From positions 208,741 through 272,740 of the forward strand of contig NZ_LQPP01000047.1 of the NCBI RefSeq assembly GCF_002102345.1: a DNA stretch of 64,000 bases, written 5' to 3'. The notes under the pieces are model-generated. The model ran no database searches and was not told where the DNA came from. It saw nothing but the letters and a program-made list of their open reading frames with translations. This document shows, piece by piece, positions 20,060 to 27,457 of the stretch (position 1 is the first letter of the stretch; the number at the start of each line of letters is the position of its first letter). Both the position numbers and the translations under genes were made by a program. The DNA is from Mycolicibacterium peregrinum. GTDB lineage: Bacteria; Actinomycetota; Actinomycetes; Mycobacteriales; Mycobacteriaceae.

Positions 20060-23000
20060 CTAACGAGGTTTGGCCAGAGGAAACGGCAGCGTTTCACGGA
20101 TGCTACGGCCAGTTATCAACATGACCACACGGTCCACGCCCATCCCGAGACCGCCGGTCGGCGGCATCGCGTACTCCATGGCCTGCAGGAAGTCCTCGTC
20201 GAGTTCCATCGCCTCGGGGTCACCACCCGCGGCCAGCAACGATTGCTCCTGCAGCCGGCGACGCTGTTCGACGGGGTCGGTGAGCTCGCTGTAGGCGGTG
20301 CCCAGTTCGACCCCCCAGGCGACCAGATCCCAGCGTTCGGCAACTCCAGGGATGCTGCGGTGCGGGCGGGTCAGCGGCGACACCGAGGTGGGGAAGTCCT
20401 TGTAGAACGTCGGCTCTTCGGTGCGGTCCTCCACGAGGTGCTCGTACATCTCCAACACCACCGCGCCGGCGGCCCAGTGGGTCAGATACGGGATGCGCGC
20501 CGCATCGCAGAGTCTGCGCAGGGTGGCCAGATCGGTCTCGACGGTGACATGCTCGCCGAGGGCTTCCGACACCGCGTCGTGCACGGTCTTGACCGCCCAC
20601 CGACCCGAGATGTCGACCGGCTCGAGGACTCCGTCGGCGCGCGGCCGCTGGAAGACCTGGGCGCCGTTGGCGGCCTGAGCGGCATTCTGGATCAGCTCGC
20701 GGCAGCCGTCGATCCACACGTTGTAATCGGCATGTGCCTGATAGGCCTCCAGCAGGGTGAACTCCGGATTGTGGCTGAAGTCCACGCCCTCGTTGCGGAA
20801 TGCGCGGCCCAGTTCGAAGACCCGCTCGACGCCGCCGACGCACAGCCGCTTGAGGTAGAGCTCGGGCGCGATCCGCAGATACAGGTCCAGGTCGTAGGCG
20901 TTGATGTGGGTCAGGAACGGCCGGGCGTTGGCTCCGCCGTGGATCTGTTGCAGGATCGGAGTTTCGACTTCGAGGAAACCCTTGGCGTACAACGTTTCCC
21001 GGATGGCATGCAGGGCGCCGCTGCGGGCCCGGATCAAGTCCCGCGCCTCGGTGTTGACGGCCAGGTCCACGTAGCGGGCCCGCACCCGAGCCTCTTGGTC
21101 GGTCAGCCCCTTCCACTTGTCCGGCAGCGGGCGGAGGCATTTGCCCGTCAAACGCCAGCTGTCGACGAGCAGTGAGGGGGTGCCGTTGCGGCTGTGGCCC
21201 ATGGAACCGGTGACCTCGATCAGATCGCCCAGATCGATGGTTGCGGTGAAGTCGGCGGTCGTGGCCTCGGTCAGGCGGGCGTTGTCGAGCAGCAACTGGA
21301 TTTCGCCCGACCAGTCGCGCAGCTGGGCGAACAGCACACCGCCGTAATCCCGGATGCGCAGGATGCGACCGGCGACGGTGAGCGTGTTCCCGTCGGCCGA
21401 TTCCAGTGCGGCGGCAATGGTGTGGCTGGGGGCCTGGCCCACCGGATAGGCGTCCACGCCGGCGGCCTGCAACTGCCGCAACTTCGCCATCCGGACCCGC
21501 ACCTGCTCGGGCAACCGCTGCTGCTCGTCGCCGTCGGCCGGGTCGATCGGCAGCCCGGACATGTCAGGTGCGCTGCCGTCGTGATGCAACCGGCCCGAAC
21601 CCACCAGATCCGCCGGGGCCGCGACATGCTCGCCGGTGTGCTGCTTGTTGCGCCGGGAGAACGGCAACACCAGGAATCCCTCGGCGATCACCGACGCCAC
21701 CCCGACGCGGGGGATCAGCCGGGCGTCCTCGTAGCAGGCGTACCGGGGCACCCACTCGGGCTGGTATTTCATGTTGGAGCGGTACAGCGTCTCCAGTTGC
21801 CACCACCGGGAGAAGAACACCAGCAGCGCCCGCCACAGCCGGGCCACCGGACCGGCGCCCAGTTGTGCGCCCTGCTGGAACGCCGACCGGAACATCGCGA
21901 AGTTCAGTGAGATCCGGCTGACCCCAATGCTTTCGGACTGCATGCACAGTTCGCTCACCATCAGCTCGATGGTGCCGTTGGGGGACTGCGGGGAGCGGCG
22001 CATCACGTCGAGCGAGACGCCGTTGGTGCCCCACGGCACCAGTGACAGCAGCGCGACCACCTCGGGTTCTGCGTTGCCGTCGCGCTGCTGGACCGCCTCG
22101 ACGAGCAGGCAGTCACCGTCGGCCGGGTCGCCGAGCCGGCCCAGCGCCATCGAGAAGCCGCGTTCGGTCTCGGTGTCCCGCCACGCGTCGGCGCGCCGGA
22201 TCACCTCGTCCATCTCGGTCCGGTCCAGCTCGCGGTGGCGCCGCATGCGCACCGTGGTGCCGGCGCGCCGGGCCCGGGTGACGGCCTGGCGCACCGCACG
22301 CATGTCAGGCCCGGACAGCCGGAAGTTGTCCGGATGCAGGATGGCTTCGTCGCCGAGTTGCAGAGCGTTCAGGCCGGCCGCCCGAAACGCCTCGGCCGCC
22401 GCGGAACTGGCGCCCATCACGCCCGGGGCCCAGCCGTAGGTCTGGCACAACTGCAGCCAGGCCGCGATCGCCTGTGGCCACGATTTGGGATCGCCGACCG
22501 GATCGCCGCCGGCCAGGCACACGCCCACCTCGACCCGGTAGGCGATGGCGGCCCGGCCGTTGGGCGCGAACACCACCGACTTGTCGCGACGGGTGGCGAA
22601 GTATCCCAGCGAATCGTTCTTGCCGTAGACCTCCAACAGGCCGCGGATCGCCGATTCGTCCTCACCCGTCAACGCATTGGAGGCGCGCTGTGACTGGAAC
22701 AGCACGATCGCCGCGGCCATCAACGCCAACGCGCCGAACAAGCCGAAGATCGCGTTGAGGAACGGATGCGAATAGCCCTCGAACACGTCTGTGGGGACGG
22801 TGGCGAAACCGCTCACCCGGTTGACCGCGTACAGCAACCGCCATTCCGGGGGCAGAGTGCCGGGGAACAGCTCCAGCAGTGCCCAGGCGGCCAGGATCCC
22901 GATCGCCATGCCCGCGACCAGTACCACGGCGGATTTGAGCAGGGCGCCGCGGCGCACCTTGGCCCAGAACTGATTACGCGCCAACACCAGCGCGACGATG

Positions 23001-23389
23001 GCCACCACGTGGAACACCACACCGATGACCTCGCCGACGTCGTCGGCGACGGGGTCGCCGCCGGTCGCGAGATCGCCGAGGTTCCAGCCGATCGCGCCCA
23101 CCATGTAGAGCACGAGAATCCACCAGGCGATCCGCTTGCGGGCGGCCAGCGCGGCTGCCAGCAGTGCCAGTACGAACGCCCACGCGAAGCTGGTGTCGGG
23201 GAAGTTGAAGATGTAGTCGTTGACGAACTCTCGCGGCACCTGGATCAACCAACGCACCGCCGGAGACACACTTGCGATCAGCGAGAGAGTGGCGATCACC
23301 CCGACGATCCAGCCGGCTGCTGCGGGAACCCAGGAGAACCTCGACGCGGGCTGGACCCCGGTGCGGCTGCCGCGGCTGATAACGGTCAT
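20060..23389 (-). CDS. lysX: Bifunctional lysylphosphatidylglycerol synthetase / lysyl-tRNA synthetase
   Basis: 1109 residues in three parts: about 240 residues of membrane helices, a DUF2156/MprF-type lysyl-transfer domain (about 245-560), and a full class II lysyl-tRNA synthetase (about 605-1109). The synthetase has an OB-fold (VAGRILRIRDYGGVLFAQLR), motif 2 (FELGRAFRNEGVDFSHNPEF) and motif 3 (GLGMGVDRVVMLITG). LysX charges tRNA with lysine and moves it to phosphatidylglycerol, giving resistance to cationic peptides. The length fits the M. tuberculosis protein (about 1170). ATG at 23389. It probably follows the DUF1844 gene in one transcript. Confidence 0.96.
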   Translation of the reverse strand: MTVISRGSRTGVQPASRFSWVPAAAGWIVGVIATLSLIASVSPAVRWLIQVPREFVNDYIFNFPDTSFAWAFVLALLAAALAARKRIAWWILVLYMVGAIGWNLGDLATGGDPVADDVGEVIGVVFHVVAIVALVLARNQFWAKVRRGALLKSAVVLVAGMAIGILAAWALLELFPGTLPPEWRLLYAVNRVSGFATVPTDVFEGYSHPFLNAIFGLFGALALMAAAIVLFQSQRASNALTGEDESAIRGLLEVYGKNDSLGYFATRRDKSVVFAPNGRAAIAYRVEVGVCLAGGDPVGDPKSWPQAIAAWLQLCQTYGWAPGVMGASSAAAEAFRAAGLNALQLGDEAILHPDNFRLSGPDMRAVRQAVTRARRAGTTVRMRRHRELDRTEMDEVIRRADAWRDTETERGFSMALGRLGDPADGDCLLVEAVQQRDGNAEPEVVALLSLVPWGTNGVSLDVMRRSPQSPNGTIELMVSELCMQSESIGVSRISLNFAMFRSAFQQGAQLGAGPVARLWRALLVFFSRWWQLETLYRSNMKYQPEWVPRYACYEDARLIPRVGVASVIAEGFLVLPFSRRNKQHTGEHVAAPADLVGSGRLHHDGSAPDMSGLPIDPADGDEQQRLPEQVRVRMAKLRQLQAAGVDAYPVGQAPSHTIAAALESADGNTLTVAGRILRIRDYGGVLFAQLRDWSGEIQLLLDNARLTEATTADFTATIDLGDLIEVTGSMGHSRNGTPSLLVDSWRLTGKCLRPLPDKWKGLTDQEARVRARYVDLAVNTEARDLIRARSGALHAIRETLYAKGFLEVETPILQQIHGGANARPFLTHINAYDLDLYLRIAPELYLKRLCVGGVERVFELGRAFRNEGVDFSHNPEFTLLEAYQAHADYNVWIDGCRELIQNAAQAANGAQVFQRPRADGVLEPVDISGRWAVKTVHDAVSEALGEHVTVETDLATLRRLCDAARIPYLTHWAAGAVVLEMYEHLVEDRTEEPTFYKDFPTSVSPLTRPHRSIPGVAERWDLVAWGVELGTAYSELTDPVEQRRRLQEQSLLAAGGDPEAMELDEDFLQAMEYAMPPTGGLGMGVDRVVMLITGRSIRETLPFPLAKPR

Positions 23390-23456
23390 ACGCCCGGAGA
23401 ATAGGCGGTCAAACCGTCAATTGGGTCAACCACGCGCACAGACACCGCGCAGGTGA

Positions 23457-23843
23457 TTACCAGACTGGGCCGGTGTACTTCTCGCCTGGGCCTTTGCCGG
23501 GCTCGTCGGGATGCGCACTGGCTTCGCGGAAAGCCAGCTGCAGGCTCTTGAGGCCGTCGCGCACCGGGCCCGCGTGCGGTCCCAGGTATTCGGCCGATGC
23601 CGTCACGAGTCCGGCCAGTGCGGTGATGATCCGGCGGGCTTCGTCGAGATCCCGGTGCGGGCTATCGTCGGGATCCTCGGCAGAGAGTCCGATCTTCTCG
23701 GCCGCGGCGCTCATCAACATCAGGGCCGCCCGGGTGATGACTTCCACTGCGGGGATGTCGGCGAGTTCGCGAACGGCTGGGCCGTCGAGATTGCCTGAGT
23801 CCTGCGGCGTCGCCTCGTCGGGCGTTTCGGTCGGATCCGTCAT
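23457..23843 (-). CDS. DUF1844 domain protein
   Basis: 128 residues, acidic. The core ADIPAVEVITRAALMLMSAAAEKIGL and ARRIITALAGLVTASAEYL matches DUF1844, a small helical protein often encoded beside infC in actinobacteria. The ends are polar and probably flexible (MTDPTETPDEATPQDSG and EKYTGPVW). Function unknown. It starts at ATG 23843 divergently from the infC leader and ends 67 bases before lysX on the same strand. Confidence 0.85.
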   Translation of the reverse strand: MTDPTETPDEATPQDSGNLDGPAVRELADIPAVEVITRAALMLMSAAAEKIGLSAEDPDDSPHRDLDEARRIITALAGLVTASAEYLGPHAGPVRDGLKSLQLAFREASAHPDEPGKGPGEKYTGPVW

Positions 23844-23849
23844 GCCTGC

Positions 23850-23855
23850 TAGACT
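23850..23855 (+). promoter_or_regulatory. Probable -10 element of the infC operon
   Basis: TAGACT matches the mycobacterial SigA -10 pattern TANNNT. The transcript would start near 23862 and have an untranslated leader of about 245 bases before infC. The -35 region (around TTTCGG, 23825-23830) is weak. The element lies just inside the divergent intergenic region with the DUF1844 gene. Confidence 0.5.
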
Positions 23856-23858
23856 GTC

Positions 23859-24005
23859 ATGCGCGACCGTCCCGGCTTATGTCAGGGACAGCAAGTGGAG
23901 TCCCACTCCCACCGTTGGCCACAAGGTACAACGGTCCGGTCGCCGGTGTTCTCGGACACCGGTTCTGTGCTCCGGCTTTGGAGCTGCAGGCGGCGCAAGC
24001 CGTGA
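23859..24005 (+). CDS. Possible 48-residue leader ORF upstream of infC
   Basis: An ATG at 23859 opens a 48-codon frame that ends in TGA 24003-24005, 14 bases before an intrinsic terminator. The product would end RLWSCRRRKP. Such spacing is typical of translated attenuator leaders. Against it: no ribosome site is visible, the ATG sits close to the predicted transcription start, and codon composition is not clearly coding. Treat as a candidate only. Confidence 0.25.
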   Translation: MRDRPGLCQGQQVESHSHRWPQGTTVRSPVFSDTGSVLRLWSCRRRKP

Positions 24006-24019
24006 TCGGTCGGCATTGG

Positions 24020-24050
24020 GCCCTGCTTTGAGCAGGGCTTTTCTGTTCTT
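24020..24050 (+). terminator. Intrinsic terminator/attenuator in the infC leader
   Basis: A perfect 8-bp stem GCCCTGCT (24020-24027) with AGCAGGGC (24031-24038), three-base loop TTG, then TTTTCTGTTCTT. It has a real T tract, which is rare in this window, and lies 57 bases upstream of infC inside its leader rather than after a gene. Upstream, a CCGGTGT/ACACCGG hairpin and a GCAGG that could pair with the 5' arm offer an alternative fold. This is the layout of a conditional terminator controlling the infC-rpmI-rplT operon. Confidence 0.75.
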
Positions 24051-24106
24051 CGGGGCAGAGATGCGGATGGGTGGGTCTCCTCAGCAGACCCAACATAGGA
24101 GGCCCC

Positions 24107-24706
24107 ATCAGCACTGAGACCCGCATCAACGAGCGCATCCGCGTACCTGAAGTCCGCCTGATCGGACCGAACGGCGAGCAGGTAGGCATTGTCCGCATCG
24201 AAGATGCTCTCCGCGTCGCCGCGGATGCCGATCTCGACCTCGTCGAAGTTGCACCAGCCGCAAAACCCCCGGTCTGCAAGATCATGGATTACGGCAAGTT
24301 CAAGTACGAGACGGCACTCAAGGAGCGCGAGTCTCGCAAGAACCAGCAGCAGACCGTCGTCAAGGAACAGAAGCTGCGTCCCAAGATCGACGATCACGAC
24401 TACGAGACGAAGAAGGGCCATGTGGTCCGCTTCCTCGAAGCCGGGTCCAAGGTCAAGGTGACCATCATGTTCCGCGGACGCGAGCAGTCCCGGCCCGAAC
24501 TCGGGTACCGGTTGTTGCAGCGGTTGGGCGCAGACGTGGCCGAGTACGGCTTCGTCGAGACCTCAGCCAAGCAGGACGGCCGCAACATGACGATGGTGCT
24601 GGCACCGCACCGCGGCGCGAAGACTCGCGCCAAGGCGGCGGAGCAGGCCGAGCGCCCGGGCGGGCAGCAGGCCGCATCAGAAGAACCAGACGTTACGCAG
24701 AACTAG
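24107..24706 (+). CDS. infC: Translation initiation factor IF-3 (ATC start)
   Basis: 199 residues with both IF-3 domains: N-domain ETRINERIRVPEVRLIGPNG, linker KYETALKERESRKNQQQ, and C-domain KIDDHDYETKKGHVVRFLEA and RELG-type helix. IF-3 binds the 30S subunit and rejects wrong start codons. There is no ATG or GTG at the expected place. A perfect AGGAGG (24097-24102) lies four bases before ATC AGC ACT GAG, so ATC 24107 is the likely start, as E. coli infC uses ATT for self-regulation. A GTG at 24071 is in frame but has no ribosome site and adds a non-conserved tail. First gene of infC-rpmI-rplT-tsnR. Confidence 0.93.
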   Translation: MSTETRINERIRVPEVRLIGPNGEQVGIVRIEDALRVAADADLDLVEVAPAAKPPVCKIMDYGKFKYETALKERESRKNQQQTVVKEQKLRPKIDDHDYETKKGHVVRFLEAGSKVKVTIMFRGREQSRPELGYRLLQRLGADVAEYGFVETSAKQDGRNMTMVLAPHRGAKTRAKAAEQAERPGGQQAASEEPDVTQN

Positions 24707-24729
24707 TTTCAACACAGAACTGAGGATTC

Positions 24730-24924
24730 ATGCCCAAGGCGAAGACCCACAGCGGAGCATCGAAGCGCTTCCGCAAGACCGGGACCGGCAAGATCGTGCG
24801 CCAGAAGGCCGGCCGCCGCCACCTGCTGGAGCACAAGGCCACCAAGCGCACCCGCCGGCTTGACGGCCGCACCGTGGTTGCAGCCAACGACACCAAGCGT
24901 GTCAACAAGTTGCTCAACGGCTAG
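24730..24924 (+). CDS. rpmI: 50S ribosomal protein L35
   Basis: 64 residues, very basic, starting PKAKTHSGASKRFRKTGTGK and ending NDTKRVNKLLNG, the normal L35 sequence and length. It sits in the large ribosomal subunit. It starts 23 bases after infC, in the conserved infC-rpmI-rplT order. Confidence 0.98.
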   Translation: MPKAKTHSGASKRFRKTGTGKIVRQKAGRRHLLEHKATKRTRRLDGRTVVAANDTKRVNKLLNG

Positions 24925-24964
24925 ACCTGCCGCTCCCCGTACCGAACGAGAATAGGAACATCCC

Positions 24965-25354
24965 ATGGCACGCGTGAAGCGCGCACTCAACGCCCAGAAG
25001 AAGCGGCGTACCGTACTCAAGGCCTCGAAGGGCTACCGGGGCCAGCGGTCCCGTCTGTACCGCAAGGCCAAGGAACAGCAGCTGCACTCGCTGACCTACG
25101 CCTACCGCGACCGTCGCGCCCGCAAGGGTGAGTTCCGCAAGCTGTGGATCTCGCGAATCAACGCTGCGGCCCGCGCCAACGACATCACCTACAACCGCCT
25201 GATCCAGGGCCTCAAGGCCGCCGGTGTCGAGGTGGACCGCAAGAACCTGGCCGAGATTGCCGTCAGCGATGCCGCCGCGTTCACCGCGCTGGTCGAGGTC
25301 GCCAAGGCCGCTCTTCCCGAAGATGTCAATGCGCCCTCCGGAGAGGCCGCCTGA
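24965..25354 (+). CDS. rplT: 50S ribosomal protein L20
   Basis: 129 residues starting ARVKRALNAQKKRRTVLKAS, with the conserved GYRGQRSRLYRKAKEQ. L20 is an early assembly protein binding 23S rRNA; in other bacteria it also represses its own operon through the leader. A ribosome site TAGGAA lies upstream of the ATG. The stop overlaps the next gene (CTGA, 25351-25354). The short C-terminal extension after the core (ALPEDVNAPSGEAA) is typical of mycobacteria. Confidence 0.98.
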   Translation: MARVKRALNAQKKRRTVLKASKGYRGQRSRLYRKAKEQQLHSLTYAYRDRRARKGEFRKLWISRINAAARANDITYNRLIQGLKAAGVEVDRKNLAEIAVSDAAAFTALVEVAKAALPEDVNAPSGEAA

Positions 25355-26121
25355 CGCTCACCGAGCGTTCTGCCCGGGTGGCTGCTGCGGTCAAACTGCA
25401 GCGCCACGTCGGGCGCCGCCGCGCCGCACGCTTCCTTGCCGAGGGACCCAACCTCGTCGAGGCCGCGTTGCGGCGCGGACTTGTTTCCGAGGTGTTCGCG
25501 ACCGAGGCCGCCATGGACCGCTTCGGCGAACTGCTGGCCGCTGTGCCGGTGCAGCTGGTCACCGAGCGTGCGGCGAAAGCCTTGTCGGACACCGTGACAC
25601 CGGTCGGCCTGGTGGCGGTGTGCCGCCTGCCGGAAGTATCCCTCGATGACGTCCTTTCCGCTGAGCCCCGGCTGATCGCGGTACCCGTGCAGATCTCGGA
25701 GCCGGGCAACGCCGGCACGTTGATCCGGGCCGCCGACGCGATGGGTGCCGACGCGGTGGTGCTGGCCGGCAACAGCGTCGATCCCTACAACAGCAAGTGC
25801 CTGCGGGCGTCGGCCGGCAGCATCTTCTCCCTGCCGGTGATCGGCGAGCCTGACGAGGCGGCAACCGTCGCGCAGCTGCAGGCCGCCGGAATGCAAGTGC
25901 TCGCCACCACGATCGACGGCGAGGTCAGCCTCGATGATGTGGACCTGGCCGGGCCCACAGCCTGGCTGTTCGGGCCCGAAGCCCACGGCCTCCCAACCGA
26001 ACTGGCGGTGGCGGCCGATCACCGGGTACACATTCCGATGCCCGGACACTCCGAAAGCCTCAACATCGCCTCGGCGGCATCGATCTGCCTGTATCAGAGC
26101 GCCCGCGCCCACCGCAGCTAG
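25351..26121 (+). CDS. tsnR: SpoU/TrmH-family rRNA 2'-O-methyltransferase
   Basis: 256 residues with the three SPOUT motifs: NAGTLIRAADAMGADAVVL, WLFGPEAHGLP and IPMPGHSESLNIASAASI. It methylates a ribose 2'-OH in rRNA (TsnR-type; M. tuberculosis Rv1644) using S-adenosylmethionine. The conserved N-terminus LTERSARVAAAVKLQRHVG lies upstream of the first GTG (25378), so I propose the CTG at 25351, which overlaps the rplT stop as CTGA. If CTG is not used, GTG 25378 gives a 247-residue protein. Confidence 0.88.
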   Translation: MTLTERSARVAAAVKLQRHVGRRRAARFLAEGPNLVEAALRRGLVSEVFATEAAMDRFGELLAAVPVQLVTERAAKALSDTVTPVGLVAVCRLPEVSLDDVLSAEPRLIAVPVQISEPGNAGTLIRAADAMGADAVVLAGNSVDPYNSKCLRASAGSIFSLPVIGEPDEAATVAQLQAAGMQVLATTIDGEVSLDDVDLAGPTAWLFGPEAHGLPTELAVAADHRVHIPMPGHSESLNIASAASICLYQSARAHRS

Positions 26122-26216
26122 TGCGCCGAATGGCCACCTATCGCACGGTGTTTCGCGATTCGAGTATCACGAGTGGCCACTCGGGTGATGTGACACGATG
26201 CTGTGGGAGGTGCGTC

Positions 26217-26684
26217 GTGTGCCAATACTGCGGATGCCGGGACATGCCACTGCTGCGGGATTACATCGCCGAGCACGAGCGGGCGGTCGACCACGGCCGT
26301 GAAGCGGTGCGTGCCATGGACCGCGGTGAGCTCGACGTGGCCGGCCGGCGGCTGGGGGAGATGTTCGAGGAGTTGCGCTCCCACTGGCAGGGGGAGGAGA
26401 ACGGGCTGTTCGCGGTGATGCACACTGACGAGCTCTACGCCGAGCACATCGACCCGTTGGTGGCCGAACACCGCGAGCTGGCCGCGTTTCTCGAGGTGGT
26501 CGACCTGTCCGACCCTGACGATCAGAAGCGGGTCCGCAAGGAGATCGAGGAGCTCTACGTCCACATCGCCAAGGAAGAGGACGGGTTGTTCCCGGCTGCG
26601 CTCACCGCGCTCGACGGGCCCGACTGGGACGCCGCGATGGCCGGGTGGCAGCAGGCGCACCCGGGCCGGCACATGATTTCCTGA
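26217..26684 (+). CDS. Hemerythrin-like (HHE) domain protein
   Basis: 155 residues. The four-helix HHE domain shows the metal-ligand pattern IAEHERAVDHG, LRSHWQGEENGLF, VAEHRELAAF and HIAKEEDGLFPAAL. Such proteins bind a di-iron centre and sense or carry oxygen, NO or redox signals. The N-terminus CQYCGCRD has three extra cysteines that could hold another metal. GTG 26217 is chosen because GGGAGG (26205-26210) lies six bases upstream; the frame extends further upstream without support. Confidence 0.85.
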   Translation: MCQYCGCRDMPLLRDYIAEHERAVDHGREAVRAMDRGELDVAGRRLGEMFEELRSHWQGEENGLFAVMHTDELYAEHIDPLVAEHRELAAFLEVVDLSDPDDQKRVRKEIEELYVHIAKEEDGLFPAALTALDGPDWDAAMAGWQQAHPGRHMIS

Positions 26685-26729
26685 CGCTCTCGCGCCGTGG
26701 ACCAGTGATGGTTCAGGTGGTGATCAGGA

Positions 26730-27359
26730 TCAGCGCGCCAGGGCGGCGACGAAACTCTTTGCCCGGCTGGTGATTTCACCCCAGCTCGCGGTCGCGACAT
26801 GCTTCGGTGAAACGACGCCGGTACCCGCGCACACGGCGAGCGCGCCCGCATCGAGGTAGGCCCGGGCGTTTCCGTCGTTGATCCCGCCGGACGGCAGCAG
26901 CTCGACGTCCGGGTATGGCCCGTGCAGATCCGACAGGTATTTCGGACCCATGATGCCGGCCGGGAAGATCTTCACCGCAGCGGATCCCAGATCGACCGCC
27001 TGTGCCACCTCGGTCGGGGTGAGTGCACCCAGGAACACCGGTATCGAGCCGGCCGTCGCGACCTCGGCGACCTCGGGTCGCAGGCCGGGGGTGACCAGGA
27101 AACGCGCACCCGCGTCGATGGCGTCGCGGGCTTGGTCGGCGGTCATCACGGTGCCGACGCCGAGCGTGATTCCAGCCCTGGCCACCGATTCGGCGCACGA
27201 GCGCAGGTGCTGGAGAACGCCGGGGGTGGTGAAGGTCAGCTCGACCGTGCGGATACCACCCGCCGCGAGCGCGTGGCACAGATCGGCCGCGTCCGGAATC
27301 GTCTCGGCCCGGACGACGCTGAGCACACGATCCGCCCGGAGCACGTCGAGTTCTGTCAT
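26730..27359 (-). CDS. KDPG/KHG aldolase-like protein
   Basis: 209 residues of the Eda family (2-keto-3-deoxy-6-phosphogluconate / 4-hydroxy-2-oxoglutarate aldolase), a class I TIM-barrel enzyme that cleaves KDPG to pyruvate and glyceraldehyde 3-phosphate. Motifs: RTVELTFTTPGVLQHL (catalytic Glu), LGVGTVMTADQARDAIDAGA, FLVTPGLRPEVAEVA and VKIFPAGIMGPKYL (Schiff-base Lys). ATG 27359 follows GGAGGTG. It lies downstream of the dehydratase gene on the same strand (98 bases apart), which with the kinase across the divergent promoter completes a keto-deoxy sugar acid route. Confidence 0.88.
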   Translation of the reverse strand: MTELDVLRADRVLSVVRAETIPDAADLCHALAAGGIRTVELTFTTPGVLQHLRSCAESVARAGITLGVGTVMTADQARDAIDAGARFLVTPGLRPEVAEVATAGSIPVFLGALTPTEVAQAVDLGSAAVKIFPAGIMGPKYLSDLHGPYPDVELLPSGGINDGNARAYLDAGALAVCAGTGVVSPKHVATASWGEITSRAKSFVAALAR

Positions 27360-27457
27360 TGCACACCTCCACTCACGCCGCGTCGCAACGACCGTCCGGC
27401 TGTCGCGCCGGTGACGACGCCGACAGAGCGGATCAGGGCGCGCATCGTAGATCCGGA

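Noticed and set aside
24071..24106. GTG 24071 as infC start
   Set aside because: No ribosome site and non-conserved tail; AGGAGG points to ATC 24107.
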